Assembly (NCBI GenBank): GCA_902572735.1
Contig: CACGGX010000013.1
Span: forward strand, 1 to 37,386
DNA from: an uncultured Alphaproteobacteria bacterium
GTDB taxonomy: Bacteria; Pseudomonadota; Alphaproteobacteria; HIMB59; GCA-002718135
Direction of reading: 5' to 3'
DNA length: 37,386 nt
Each line of letters starts with the position of its first letter. Position 1 is the first letter of the stretch. The notes beneath the pieces are model-generated. The model was not told the DNA's origin, did no database searches, and saw nothing but the letters and a program-made list of their open reading frames with translations. This document shows positions 28,983 through 36,538 of this stretch, one piece after another. A program made the translations under genes and the position numbers.

Positions 28983-28993
28983 AAAGGAGAAAT

Positions 28994-29998
28994 ATGAAAG
29001 TTGCAATAAATGGATTTGGAAGAATTGGAAAACTTGTTTTTAGAGCTTTATTAGAAAAAAATCCTAAAGATATTAATATTGTAGCTATTAATGAACTAGG
29101 AAGTGTTGAGAGCAGTGCACACTTACTTAAATATGACAGTGTTCACGGTATTCTTAAAGATGAGATTAGCTCAATCAAAAATGGATTAAAAATTGGTAAA
29201 CATAAAATTAATTTTTATTCAGAAAGAGATCCAAATAACCTTCCTTGGAAATCACTCAAGGTAGATGTCGTTCTTGAATGTAGTGGTGTTTTTACTTCAA
29301 AAGAAAAGGCGATTTCTCATTTAAATGCAGGAGCAAAAAAAGTTATTATTTCAGCACCAGCTTCAAATGTAGATGCCACAATTGTTCAAGGTGTAAATAA
29401 CGATACCATTAAAAAAAATCATAACGTAATTTCAAACGGATCTTGTACTACTAACTGCCTTGCTCCTTTAGCTATGGTTCTTGATGAAAAATTAGGAATT
29501 GAAAGTGGTTTCATGACAACAATTCATAGTTACACGGGTGATCAAAGAACTGTTGATCAAACCCATTCTGACTTTAGAAGAGCAAGGGCTGCAGCTGAGT
29601 CAATGATTCCAACTTCTACAGGAGCAGCAAAGGCTTTGAGTCTAGTCTTACCAAAATTAAAAGGTAAACTAGATGGAACAGCTATTCGAGTACCTACTCC
29701 TAATGTCTCACTTATAGATCTTACATTTGTAAGTAAGAAAAAAACTAGCCCAGAAAAAATTAATTCTATAGTTCTTCAAGCTTCAAAAACTAAAAAATTA
29801 AATGGAATACTAACAACAAACTCATTACCTCTGGTTTCAATTGATTTTAATCATAATTCAAGCAGTTCTGTATTTGATATGAGTCAAACTCAAGTTGTCA
29901 AAGATAAATTCTGCAGAGTTTTATCTTGGTATGATAATGAATGGGGATTCTCAAATAGAATGGTAGACACTTTGGTTGATCTTAAAAAATTTATTTAG
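28994..29998 (+). CDS. gap: Glyceraldehyde-3-phosphate dehydrogenase
   Basis: Gap interconverts glyceraldehyde-3-phosphate and 1,3-bisphosphoglycerate. Its 334 residues start with NGFGRIGKLVFRALLE (6-21). The catalytic cysteine is C151 in SNGSCTTNCLAP, with the HSYTGDQRTVDQTHSDFRRARAA block and a C-terminal WYDNEWGFSNRMVD. The cofactor-side segment AINELGSVES (31-40) is the alphaproteobacterial form. A strong AAGGAG at 28984-28989 precedes it. pgk, the usual next gene, is absent; an unknown gene starts on its stop codon. Confidence 0.95.
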   Translation: MKVAINGFGRIGKLVFRALLEKNPKDINIVAINELGSVESSAHLLKYDSVHGILKDEISSIKNGLKIGKHKINFYSERDPNNLPWKSLKVDVVLECSGVFTSKEKAISHLNAGAKKVIISAPASNVDATIVQGVNNDTIKKNHNVISNGSCTTNCLAPLAMVLDEKLGIESGFMTTIHSYTGDQRTVDQTHSDFRRARAAAESMIPTSTGAAKALSLVLPKLKGKLDGTAIRVPTPNVSLIDLTFVSKKKTSPEKINSIVLQASKTKKLNGILTTNSLPLVSIDFNHNSSSSVFDMSQTQVVKDKFCRVLSWYDNEWGFSNRMVDTLVDLKKFI

Positions 29999-30396
29999 TG
30001 CCTAAAAAAATCTGTTTTGCAGTATCGACACTAATACAAATTGAAAATTTAATAGAATTTCGAAAATCAAAGTTCAAAACTTCGGTCATATTTATAAAAT
30101 ATTTTTTAATTAAAGGTTTTGGGATAGAGTGGCTTAGAACGTTAATAAACCATACTAAAAATAAATATAAGGCACACAATATTAAGTTTTTTATCGACTC
30201 AGGCTATGATCAAGGTCTTAGTATATTATTAACTCATGAAAATATTGATTATTTAAAATTAAAAAATAATAAAATCATCTTAAATAAAATTAATCAAATT
30301 GCTAAAAAAAATAAGGTTTTATTAAATCCAACTTTTGATGTAGTAGATCTTACGAAAATTAAAAATATACAAAAAAAACTTAAGATGAAACTATGA
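29998..30396 (+). CDS. Unknown protein between gap and efp
   Basis: A 132-residue soluble protein that I cannot assign. It starts with GTG overlapping the gap stop (TAGTG) and ends overlapping efp (ATGA), so it is firmly inside the operon. Features are a basic N-terminal half (FRKSKFKTSVIFIKYF), a KYKAHNIKFFIDSGYDQGLSILL core that looks like a small alpha/beta unit, and a Lys/Asn-rich end. Small uncharacterised proteins with an FxDxGxxxGLxLxAL-like core occur near fba/efp in other alphaproteobacteria (recollection, unverified), and this may be a diverged member. Confidence 0.7.
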   Translation: MPKKICFAVSTLIQIENLIEFRKSKFKTSVIFIKYFLIKGFGIEWLRTLINHTKNKYKAHNIKFFIDSGYDQGLSILLTHENIDYLKLKNNKIILNKINQIAKKNKVLLNPTFDVVDLTKIKNIQKKLKMKL

Positions 30397-30962
30397 AAAT
30401 AGATGGAAATGAAATTAAAGTCGGAAATATTTTAGAAATTAATAACAAACTTTGGAAAGTTTTGAAAACCCAGCATACTCAACCAGGAAAGGGTGGTGCC
30501 TACTTGCAAGCTGAACTTAAAGAAATAAGAGAAGGTACTAAAATGAATAGTAGGTTTAGATCATCAGAAACAGTGGAAAGAGCTATCCTTGATGAAAAAG
30601 AATTTCAATATCTTTATGATGATAATAATAATTTTATATTCATGGATAAACAAACCTATGAACAAATAGAACTTGGCTCAGACATATTAACTGAGGATCA
30701 ATCAAAATTTTTAGTTGAGAATAGTAATGTTATTATTAATTTCTATAATGAAAAACCGGTCGGCATTGACTTGCCTGATACTGTAGAATTAACTGTTATA
30801 GAAACTGAAGGTGTTGTAAAAGGTCAAACAGCTGCTTCATCATATAAACCAGCTATTTTAGAAAAGAATATTAAAACATCTGTACCGCAATTTATTGCAG
30901 TTAATGATAAAATAGTAATAAGTACAATTGACGGTAGTTATATCGAAAAATCAAAAAATTAA
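30393..30962 (+). CDS. efp: Translation elongation factor P
   Basis: EF-P helps ribosomes through proline runs. The 189-residue three-domain protein has the loop HTQPGKGGAYLQAEL with K33 at the position that is beta-lysylated in E. coli; the modification enzymes are not in the window. The C-terminal GVVKGQTAASSYKPAILE...VPQFIAVNDKIVI block is typical. It overlaps the previous gene by 4 bases, and its stop overlaps the suhB start by 1 base. Confidence 0.95.
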   Translation: MKIDGNEIKVGNILEINNKLWKVLKTQHTQPGKGGAYLQAELKEIREGTKMNSRFRSSETVERAILDEKEFQYLYDDNNNFIFMDKQTYEQIELGSDILTEDQSKFLVENSNVIINFYNEKPVGIDLPDTVELTVIETEGVVKGQTAASSYKPAILEKNIKTSVPQFIAVNDKIVISTIDGSYIEKSKN

Positions 30963-31738
30963 TGCAGCCTGCTGTAATTAATATCTTTGAAAAGGCAGTA
31001 AAAAAAGCTGGTAAAATTTTATTAAGAGATTTTGGAGAATTAGAAAATTTACAAATACAATCTAAATCAGTTGGAGATTTTGTAACAAATGCAGATATTA
31101 AAGTAGAAAAAACACTCTTAGAAACTCTAAAATATTATTATCCAGATTATACTTACATAACTGAAGAAACTGGTGAAATAAAGGGTGATGAAAACACCAT
31201 TATTATTGACCCAATTGATGGAACATCTAATTTTATTCATGGAATACCTCATGTTGGAATAATCGTTGCCAAAATGACAAATGATGAAATCACAGACGGT
31301 GTGATTTATAATCCAATTTTAAACGAATTTTTTTGGAGTTCTAAAGGTAAAGGTTCGTGGTGTAATAATAGTAGACTTAGAGTGTCAAACAGGCAAATTT
31401 TTTCAGATTGCTTGATCGGCACTGGGCTTCCGTTTGGAGAAAGAATTTATAAAAACTATTTAAGTGAGATTGATGAAATCCTAAAATCATCTGCAGGAAT
31501 AAGAAGACTCGGTTCTGCAGGCCTTGATCTTGCTTATGTTGCCTCTGGTAAATTAGATGGTTTTTGGGAAAAAGATCTAAATTTATGGGATGTTTCAACG
31601 GGCATTCTTTTAGTTAAAGAAGCTGGGGGGAAAATTTCTAAAATAGATGGAAATGCATGGGAGATAAATTCTCGTGATTTAGTTGCTTCAAATAATAAAA
31701 TTCATAATGAATTAGTTAAAAAACTTACTTTACTTTGA
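30962..31738 (+). CDS. suhB: Inositol-1-monophosphatase family protein (SuhB-like)
   Basis: A 258-residue Mg-dependent phosphatase of the inositol monophosphatase family. Metal-site motifs are EETG (68-71), DPIDGTSNFIHG (83-94) and LWDVSTGILLVKEAGG in the C-terminal third. Members hydrolyse inositol phosphates and related substrates; E. coli SuhB also takes part in rRNA antitermination. The efp-suhB adjacency is frequent in alphaproteobacteria. Substrate not determined by sequence. Confidence 0.9.
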   Translation: MQPAVINIFEKAVKKAGKILLRDFGELENLQIQSKSVGDFVTNADIKVEKTLLETLKYYYPDYTYITEETGEIKGDENTIIIDPIDGTSNFIHGIPHVGIIVAKMTNDEITDGVIYNPILNEFFWSSKGKGSWCNNSRLRVSNRQIFSDCLIGTGLPFGERIYKNYLSEIDEILKSSAGIRRLGSAGLDLAYVASGKLDGFWEKDLNLWDVSTGILLVKEAGGKISKIDGNAWEINSRDLVASNNKIHNELVKKLTLL

Positions 31739-31762
31739 AATCTATATAAATATAAGACAGGC

Positions 31763-31990
31763 ATGAAAAAAGATATACATCCTAAATATCATGAAATAAA
31801 CGTTGTTATGACTGATGGATCTACTTTTAAAACTAGATCTACTTGGGGTAAAGAAGGTGATACTCTTAAATTAGAAATTGATTCTAAATCTCACCCAGCA
31901 TGGACCGGTGGTAAGGCTGGTCTTAATGAATCTGAAGGACAGGTAGCTAGATTCCAAAAAAGATTTAAAGGTCTTAAAATTAATAAATAA
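31763..31990 (+). CDS. rpmE: 50S ribosomal protein L31
   Basis: A 75-residue L31 starting [20 protein letters not shown], with STWGKEG and SHPAWTGG. It has no cysteines at all, so it is the zinc-free (C-minus) form. It lies 24 bases after suhB and its stop codon directly abuts the end of the DUF1192 gene on the other strand. Confidence 0.94.
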   Translation: MKKDIHPKYHEINVVMTDGSTFKTRSTWGKEGDTLKLEIDSKSHPAWTGGKAGLNESEGQVARFQKRFKGLKINK

Positions 31991-32179
31991 TTATTTAAAA
32001 AACTTTTCAGCATTAAGTTTTAAATTTACCTTCTTTTTTATCTCATCTTGAACTCTTAGTATTTCAGTTTGAAGTTCAGAAATATAATTTTGCAAATCCT
32101 CAACACTGAAATCATCCAAATTTAATATTTTAACCGTCTTTTGTTTTTCATCAACTTCAAAAAAATCTGTCATAGTCAT
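31991..32179 (-). CDS. DUF1192 family small protein
   Basis: A 62-residue protein with the DUF1192 pattern: LNLDDFSVEDLQNYISELQTEILRVQDEI followed by a Lys-rich end and AEKFFK. Function unknown; the family is restricted mainly to alphaproteobacteria and forms a short coiled coil. A second ATG two codons downstream (32173) is also possible as start. It is divergent from trcR. Confidence 0.82.
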   Translation of the reverse strand: MTMTDFFEVDEKQKTVKILNLDDFSVEDLQNYISELQTEILRVQDEIKKKVNLKLNAEKFFK

Positions 32180-32223
32180 ATTTTGTTATATATTATTTTT
32201 TGATTATATTATATGAGCCAATT

Positions 32224-32766
32224 ATGAAATATCCTTTAATGCCTAAAGCAACAGCAATATGGTTAGTTGAAAATACAGCTTTAACGTTTGATCAAATAGC
32301 TGAATTCTGTGGATTACATGAATTAGAGGTTCAAGGAATAGCTGATGGAGAAGTTGCTGTCGGTATGAGAGGTTATGATCCGATTGATAATAATCAATTG
32401 ACAAAAGAAGAAATTGAAAGATGTGAAAAAGATAATGCAGCTCGTTTGAATCTTATCAAGTCTGATGTAATTGAAGATTTACCACCAAGGAAAAAAGACT
32501 CTAAGTATACACCTCTTTCTTTAAGACAAGAAAAGCCATACGCTATTTTGTGGCTTATAAAAAGATATCCGACTGAATTAAGTAGTTCTCAAATTGCAAA
32601 ACTTACCGGCTCAACAAAAAATACAGTAGAGGCCATAAGAAATGGCACATACAGAGAAGCAGTTCTTGAAGCAAAGAGTCCAATGGATGTTGGTTTATGT
32701 ACTTATAAGGATCTCGAAAGAACTTTAAATAGAACTAGAGCAAAAAAAGTAGATCAAGAAAATTAA
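32224..32766 (+). CDS. trcR: DUF1013 family regulator TrcR
   Basis: A 180-residue protein of the DUF1013 family, named cell cycle transcriptional regulator TrcR in alphaproteobacteria. It starts MKYPLMPKATAIWLVENTALTFDQIAEFCGLHELEVQGIADGE. That first helix-turn-helix-like unit is followed by a second one (YAILWLIKRYPTELSSSQIAKLTGSTKNTVEAIRNG). The open frame reaches a TTG at 32200, but the extra eight residues do not match the family N-terminus, so ATG 32224 is preferred. No ribosome binding site precedes it. Its end overlaps the convergent DUF2878 gene by 4 bases. Confidence 0.85.
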   Translation: MKYPLMPKATAIWLVENTALTFDQIAEFCGLHELEVQGIADGEVAVGMRGYDPIDNNQLTKEEIERCEKDNAARLNLIKSDVIEDLPPRKKDSKYTPLSLRQEKPYAILWLIKRYPTELSSSQIAKLTGSTKNTVEAIRNGTYREAVLEAKSPMDVGLCTYKDLERTLNRTRAKKVDQEN

Positions 32767-33275
32767 TCATTTTTTATAACGTAATTTAGATAATATAACA
32801 TCAAGATCATCCAAAATAATACCATTGAAATAAAAAAAATCTGAAAGTTATATATTTTTATAACTCCGATAGGCTCGCCAAGATAATAGGTTAAAGGTCC
32901 TAAAACTCCACTTAAAATAATTCCTAAAATTTTATAACTTTTAAAAAAAGTAAGAATTTCATCAAAAAGAGTACTAAAACTAAACCATAAAACAATCATC
33001 CATAATGGCAGAGTACCAAGTTTAGCAATAGTTGCAAAATCGTAAATTTGGAAATAAACTAATAAAGTATCAAAAAAATATCCTGGAACTGAAATCAAAA
33101 GTGAAATCTTAATAAATTTTTGTTTATTATGATTAAAATAAAAATAAGTTAATAAGAAAATAATTCCAACCCAAATACCCAACATAGGATTAGAAAATTT
33201 TGTTTCACCAAATACACAGGCTAACCAAGTTAGTTGATAGCCAGTTAAGACTAAAAATACTTTTAGTTTTTGCAT
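32763..33275 (-). CDS. DUF2878 family membrane protein
   Basis: A 170-residue protein with about six membrane helices (including GYQLTWLACVF, GIWVGIIFLLTYFYF, ISLLISVPGYFFDTLLVYF and WMIVLWFSFSTLF). The FFDTLLVYFQ and LPLWMIVLWFSF stretches are characteristic of DUF2878. Function unknown. It follows the CFA-synthase-like gene after 2 bases and is the last gene of the photolyase-lipid operon; this family keeps company with CFA and DUF1365 genes in other proteobacteria. Confidence 0.8.
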   Translation of the reverse strand: MQKLKVFLVLTGYQLTWLACVFGETKFSNPMLGIWVGIIFLLTYFYFNHNKQKFIKISLLISVPGYFFDTLLVYFQIYDFATIAKLGTLPLWMIVLWFSFSTLFDEILTFFKSYKILGIILSGVLGPLTYYLGEPIGVIKIYNFQIFFISMVLFWMILMLYYLNYVIKND

Positions 33276-33277
33276 TT

Positions 33278-34471
33278 CTATTTTTGAATTAAGAAATGGG
33301 AAACATCGGTTGAACTATTTGCAAAACCTGTTTCACAATAAGATAGATAAAATTCCCACATTCTTTTAAATTTTATATCGAAACCAAACTTTGATAAATC
33401 AGTCCAAGATTTTTGAAATTGTTTATTCCACATTTTAAGTGTTTTTGCATAAGAACCACCGAAACTTAGATTTTCAATACATTTTAATCCAACGTGTTTT
33501 GCCGAATATTCAAATTGTTTTTTAGTTGGAAGCATTCCACCTGGAAAAATATATTGTTGAATAAAATCTGGTCTGTTTTGATAATCTTTAGCCTTTTTTT
33601 CATCAATCGTTATGACTTGTAGCGCAGCCATACCGCCATCGTTGAGAGAATTTCGAATTGTATCAAAGTAATTATGCCAGTATTTCTTCCCAACTGCCTC
33701 AAACATTTCAATTGAAACAATATTTGAATATTTTTTTTTGATATCCCTATAATCTCTGAATATAACTGATACTTTTTCAGACAAACCTTCATTTTGAATT
33801 TTTTCAGAAGCATATTCGTATTGTTCCTTGGAAATAGTTATAGCATCAACTGAACAATTGTAATTTTTCGCTACAAATGATGAAAACCCGCCCCATCCAC
33901 ATCCGATTTCTAAAGTTTTAGAATTTGAGTCTAATGATAAAGTTTCAGCAATCTTTCTATATTTGTTAAATTGTGCATCCGATAAATTGGTATTCTTATT
34001 ATCAAAAAGAGCAGAAGAATAGGTCATGGTTTTATCTAACCACTTTTCGTAAAAATTATTTCCTAAATCATAATGATATTTAATGTTTTTTTTACTCTGT
34101 GATTTTGAATTGTTATTTAAAAAATGCTTTAATTTCGCAAAAGTAGCAAAAAAAAGATTAGTATTTATGCTTTGTAAAAAATAACTCTCATTTTTGTGAG
34201 AAAGTAGTAACAAATTAGTCAAATCGGTGCTTGAAAAGTAACCATTCATATAGGCTTCTGCAAAACCTACAGAACCTTTTTTAAAAATTAAATTTAAAAA
34301 ATTATAATTATGAATTTTTATACTTGCAGATATATCCTCCTCTTTTCCAACAAAAACTCTCTCCTCGCCAGTAGGAAATTGAACTGTTAATTTTCCATAT
34401 CGAATTTTAGATAAAAAGTTTACTAATAATTTTTCGACAGTTTTATCAAAATTTGTTTTAAAAAAATTCAT
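33278..34471 (-). CDS. Cyclopropane-fatty-acid synthase family SAM methyltransferase
   Basis: A 397-residue protein of the CFA synthase family, which uses SAM to modify double bonds of phospholipid acyl chains at the membrane. An N-terminal lipid-binding-like domain (about 1-120) precedes the catalytic part: KYHYDLGNNFYEKWLDKTMTYSSALF (131-156), SAM motif LEIGCGWGGF (187-196), IEMFEAVGKKYW, and a C-terminal YCETGFANSSTDVSHF. Within this gene cluster the product might be a cyclopropane ring or a methylated chain as made by Rhodobacter UfaM; sequence reading alone does not separate them. Confidence 0.9.
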   Translation of the reverse strand: MNFFKTNFDKTVEKLLVNFLSKIRYGKLTVQFPTGEERVFVGKEEDISASIKIHNYNFLNLIFKKGSVGFAEAYMNGYFSSTDLTNLLLLSHKNESYFLQSINTNLFFATFAKLKHFLNNNSKSQSKKNIKYHYDLGNNFYEKWLDKTMTYSSALFDNKNTNLSDAQFNKYRKIAETLSLDSNSKTLEIGCGWGGFSSFVAKNYNCSVDAITISKEQYEYASEKIQNEGLSEKVSVIFRDYRDIKKKYSNIVSIEMFEAVGKKYWHNYFDTIRNSLNDGGMAALQVITIDEKKAKDYQNRPDFIQQYIFPGGMLPTKKQFEYSAKHVGLKCIENLSFGGSYAKTLKMWNKQFQKSWTDLSKFGFDIKFKRMWEFYLSYCETGFANSSTDVSHFLIQK

Positions 34472-35245
34472 TTAAAAATTACCTTCAAAACTCACTGTAT
34501 CATTTGGCTTCTTTTTTCGTGCATAATATTTACCACCTTTGTAAATTATTTTTAGAGCTTCATAAAGAATTCCAGCCATTACCTTGAAGCCTAAAAGTGG
34601 ATTATAATATAAAAATTTAAACATATTTTTTGAGTTAAAATCTATAAATTTGCCATGCTGAGAAGCTGTTAGAACTTTTTTATTATTTTTATCATAAAGA
34701 TCAATGTTAATATTTATTGTATCTTTTTGCATTCGATTAAAAAATTTATAATTTGCCTCCATTTCTATGAATGGAGATACATAAAACTGCTTTGCACATT
34801 CATGAGATAATTTAAAATCTTCAAAATTTACATTTCCTTTAAAAATATAGGTATGTTGTTCATTAGTCGTATTTTTGACTTCATAGAAAATAGATATTAA
34901 TTTTTTATCATCATAACAATATATAATTGATAAGGGATCAAATACATATCCCAAAATTCTTGGAAAACATAATATCATTATATTAAGATGCTTATATTTA
35001 ATATTAAATTTAGAGAGGGAATCTTTAACGAATGTCTTTATTGACCTTTTGTCTCTATATCCATGATCTTTTTCATAAATAGAAAAAAGATTAAAAGAGT
35101 TTAATGAAAAAAGTTTATAGTTCTTACTTAATTGATCAAGATTATCCAAATTAATAAAAAGACTTGGTGCCTCATATTTCAATGTGTGTTTAAATGGAAT
35201 AAATCTTTTATGTATAATGCTAGATAATAGTATTTGAGAAATCAT
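34472..35245 (-). CDS. DUF1365 family protein
   Basis: A 257-residue DUF1365 (COG3496) protein. It has the family opening HKRFIPFKHTLKYEAPSLFINLDNLDQL, DHGYRDKRSIKTFV, then LCFPRILGYVFDPLSIIYCYD and CAKQFYVSPFIEME. The family is found next to CFA synthases and FAD amine-oxidase-like proteins; no activity is firmly known for most members. It starts in an ATGA overlap with the FAD gene and abuts the methyltransferase gene, so the three are coupled. Confidence 0.88.
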   Translation of the reverse strand: MISQILLSSIIHKRFIPFKHTLKYEAPSLFINLDNLDQLSKNYKLFSLNSFNLFSIYEKDHGYRDKRSIKTFVKDSLSKFNIKYKHLNIMILCFPRILGYVFDPLSIIYCYDDKKLISIFYEVKNTTNEQHTYIFKGNVNFEDFKLSHECAKQFYVSPFIEMEANYKFFNRMQKDTININIDLYDKNNKKVLTASQHGKFIDFNSKNMFKFLYYNPLLGFKVMAGILYEALKIIYKGGKYYARKKKPNDTVSFEGNF

Positions 35246-36537
35246 TTAAAATTAATTTGCAATCTATTATAAAAATTTTTCTCTCTCTTCCAAGGTAAAT
35301 CACAATTTAATAATTTGCAAATGTAAGAAGATGATTGAATACCGTCTTCATGAAAACCATATCCAAGATAAGCCCCACAGAAAAAAGTATTATTCTTTCC
35401 TTGAATTTCCATAACGTTTTTTTGAGCTAAAATAGTATCGATGGTATATATTGGATGATTAAATGTTGTTTCGTTAATTATATTTTTAGGCTTTTTATAT
35501 GGATTTACAGTTACAAAATAATTTTGTTTGGTTGGTAATTTTTGCAAGAAATTCATCCAATAAGTTAAAGTAAATTTAGAAGATGATGACTTATTTAAAA
35601 AATTCCAACTCGACCAAGCAATTTTTGATTTAGGCATTAAAGAGTGATCGGAGTGAAGTATTGCTGAGTTAGTTGAATATCTAAATTGTGAAAATATTTT
35701 TACTTCTTCTTCTGTTGGTTTTTCCAAAATATCCAATACTTGATTTGCATGGGTTGCGAATATTACCTTATGAAATTCTAATATATTATTTTTCTCATCT
35801 TCTATTTTAATTTTACTATTTTCTCTAATAATTTTTTTAATTTTGAAATTTGTTTCATACTCAAAAACATTTTTATTAATAATTTTTTTTATATATTCGT
35901 TACTACCGCCTTCAACGTATTTCCATTGAGGTCTTTTTTTTAAATTAAATAAAGCATGATTTTTAAAAAAATTAATGAATGTTATGAGAGGAAAATTTTT
36001 TACATCACTTATATTGCTTGACCATATAGATGATATCATGGGTAAAATATGATAATTTATCAGGTATGTTGAAAAATTATTAGTTTTTAAAAAATCATTT
36101 AAGGTTTTAGTTTTCTCTAAATCACTAACATTCAAGCTATTACATAATAAATAAAGCTTTCTTATTTCAAATAACATTTTAAAAAAATTAAAAGAAAACA
36201 CATTTCTAAAATTAGCAAAAAGAGAAAATATATTTTTGCCACTATATTCAATTTGAGGATCTTGATTTGAGACGGCAAAAGACATATCTGAATTTTTGCA
36301 TTTCACATCAAGTAATTTAAAAAAATTTGTTAAATCTGGATAATTATTTTCATTGAATACAATAAACCCTGTATCGACTGGGATTGTCTTTGTTGATTCT
36401 TCAACATAGATAGTTCTTGTATGTCCGCCCAATTTATTATTTTTTTCAAATAAATGAACATCATATTTTGAAGACAAGAGGTAAGCTGCACTTATTCCTG
36501 AAATACCAGAACCAATAATTGCTATTTTTTTTCTCAC
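35242..36537 (-). CDS. FAD-dependent amine-oxidase-like oxidoreductase (COG2907 type)
   Basis: A 431-residue flavoprotein with an N-terminal dinucleotide fold IAIIGSGISGISAAYLLSS (5-23), FEKNNKLGGHTRTI, PVDTGFIVFNENNYPDL and a C-terminal FCGAYLGYGFHEDGIQSS that closes the FAD site. Members of this group lie with DUF1365 and CFA genes and are thought to act on fatty-acyl chains; Rhodobacter UfaD/UfaO-type enzymes are relevant models. It starts 1 base after the photolyase stop. Substrate is inferred from context only. Confidence 0.88.
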   Translation of the reverse strand: MRKKIAIIGSGISGISAAYLLSSKYDVHLFEKNNKLGGHTRTIYVEESTKTIPVDTGFIVFNENNYPDLTNFFKLLDVKCKNSDMSFAVSNQDPQIEYSGKNIFSLFANFRNVFSFNFFKMLFEIRKLYLLCNSLNVSDLEKTKTLNDFLKTNNFSTYLINYHILPMISSIWSSNISDVKNFPLITFINFFKNHALFNLKKRPQWKYVEGGSNEYIKKIINKNVFEYETNFKIKKIIRENSKIKIEDEKNNILEFHKVIFATHANQVLDILEKPTEEEVKIFSQFRYSTNSAILHSDHSLMPKSKIAWSSWNFLNKSSSSKFTLTYWMNFLQKLPTKQNYFVTVNPYKKPKNIINETTFNHPIYTIDTILAQKNVMEIQGKNNTFFCGAYLGYGFHEDGIQSSSYICKLLNCDLPWKREKNFYNRLQINFK

Positions 36538-36538
36538 A

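Noticed and set aside
29991-30179. 62-codon minus-strand frame opposite the unknown gene after gap
   Set aside because: The plus-strand frame is longer and is tied to both neighbours by stop/start overlaps, so it is the likelier gene.
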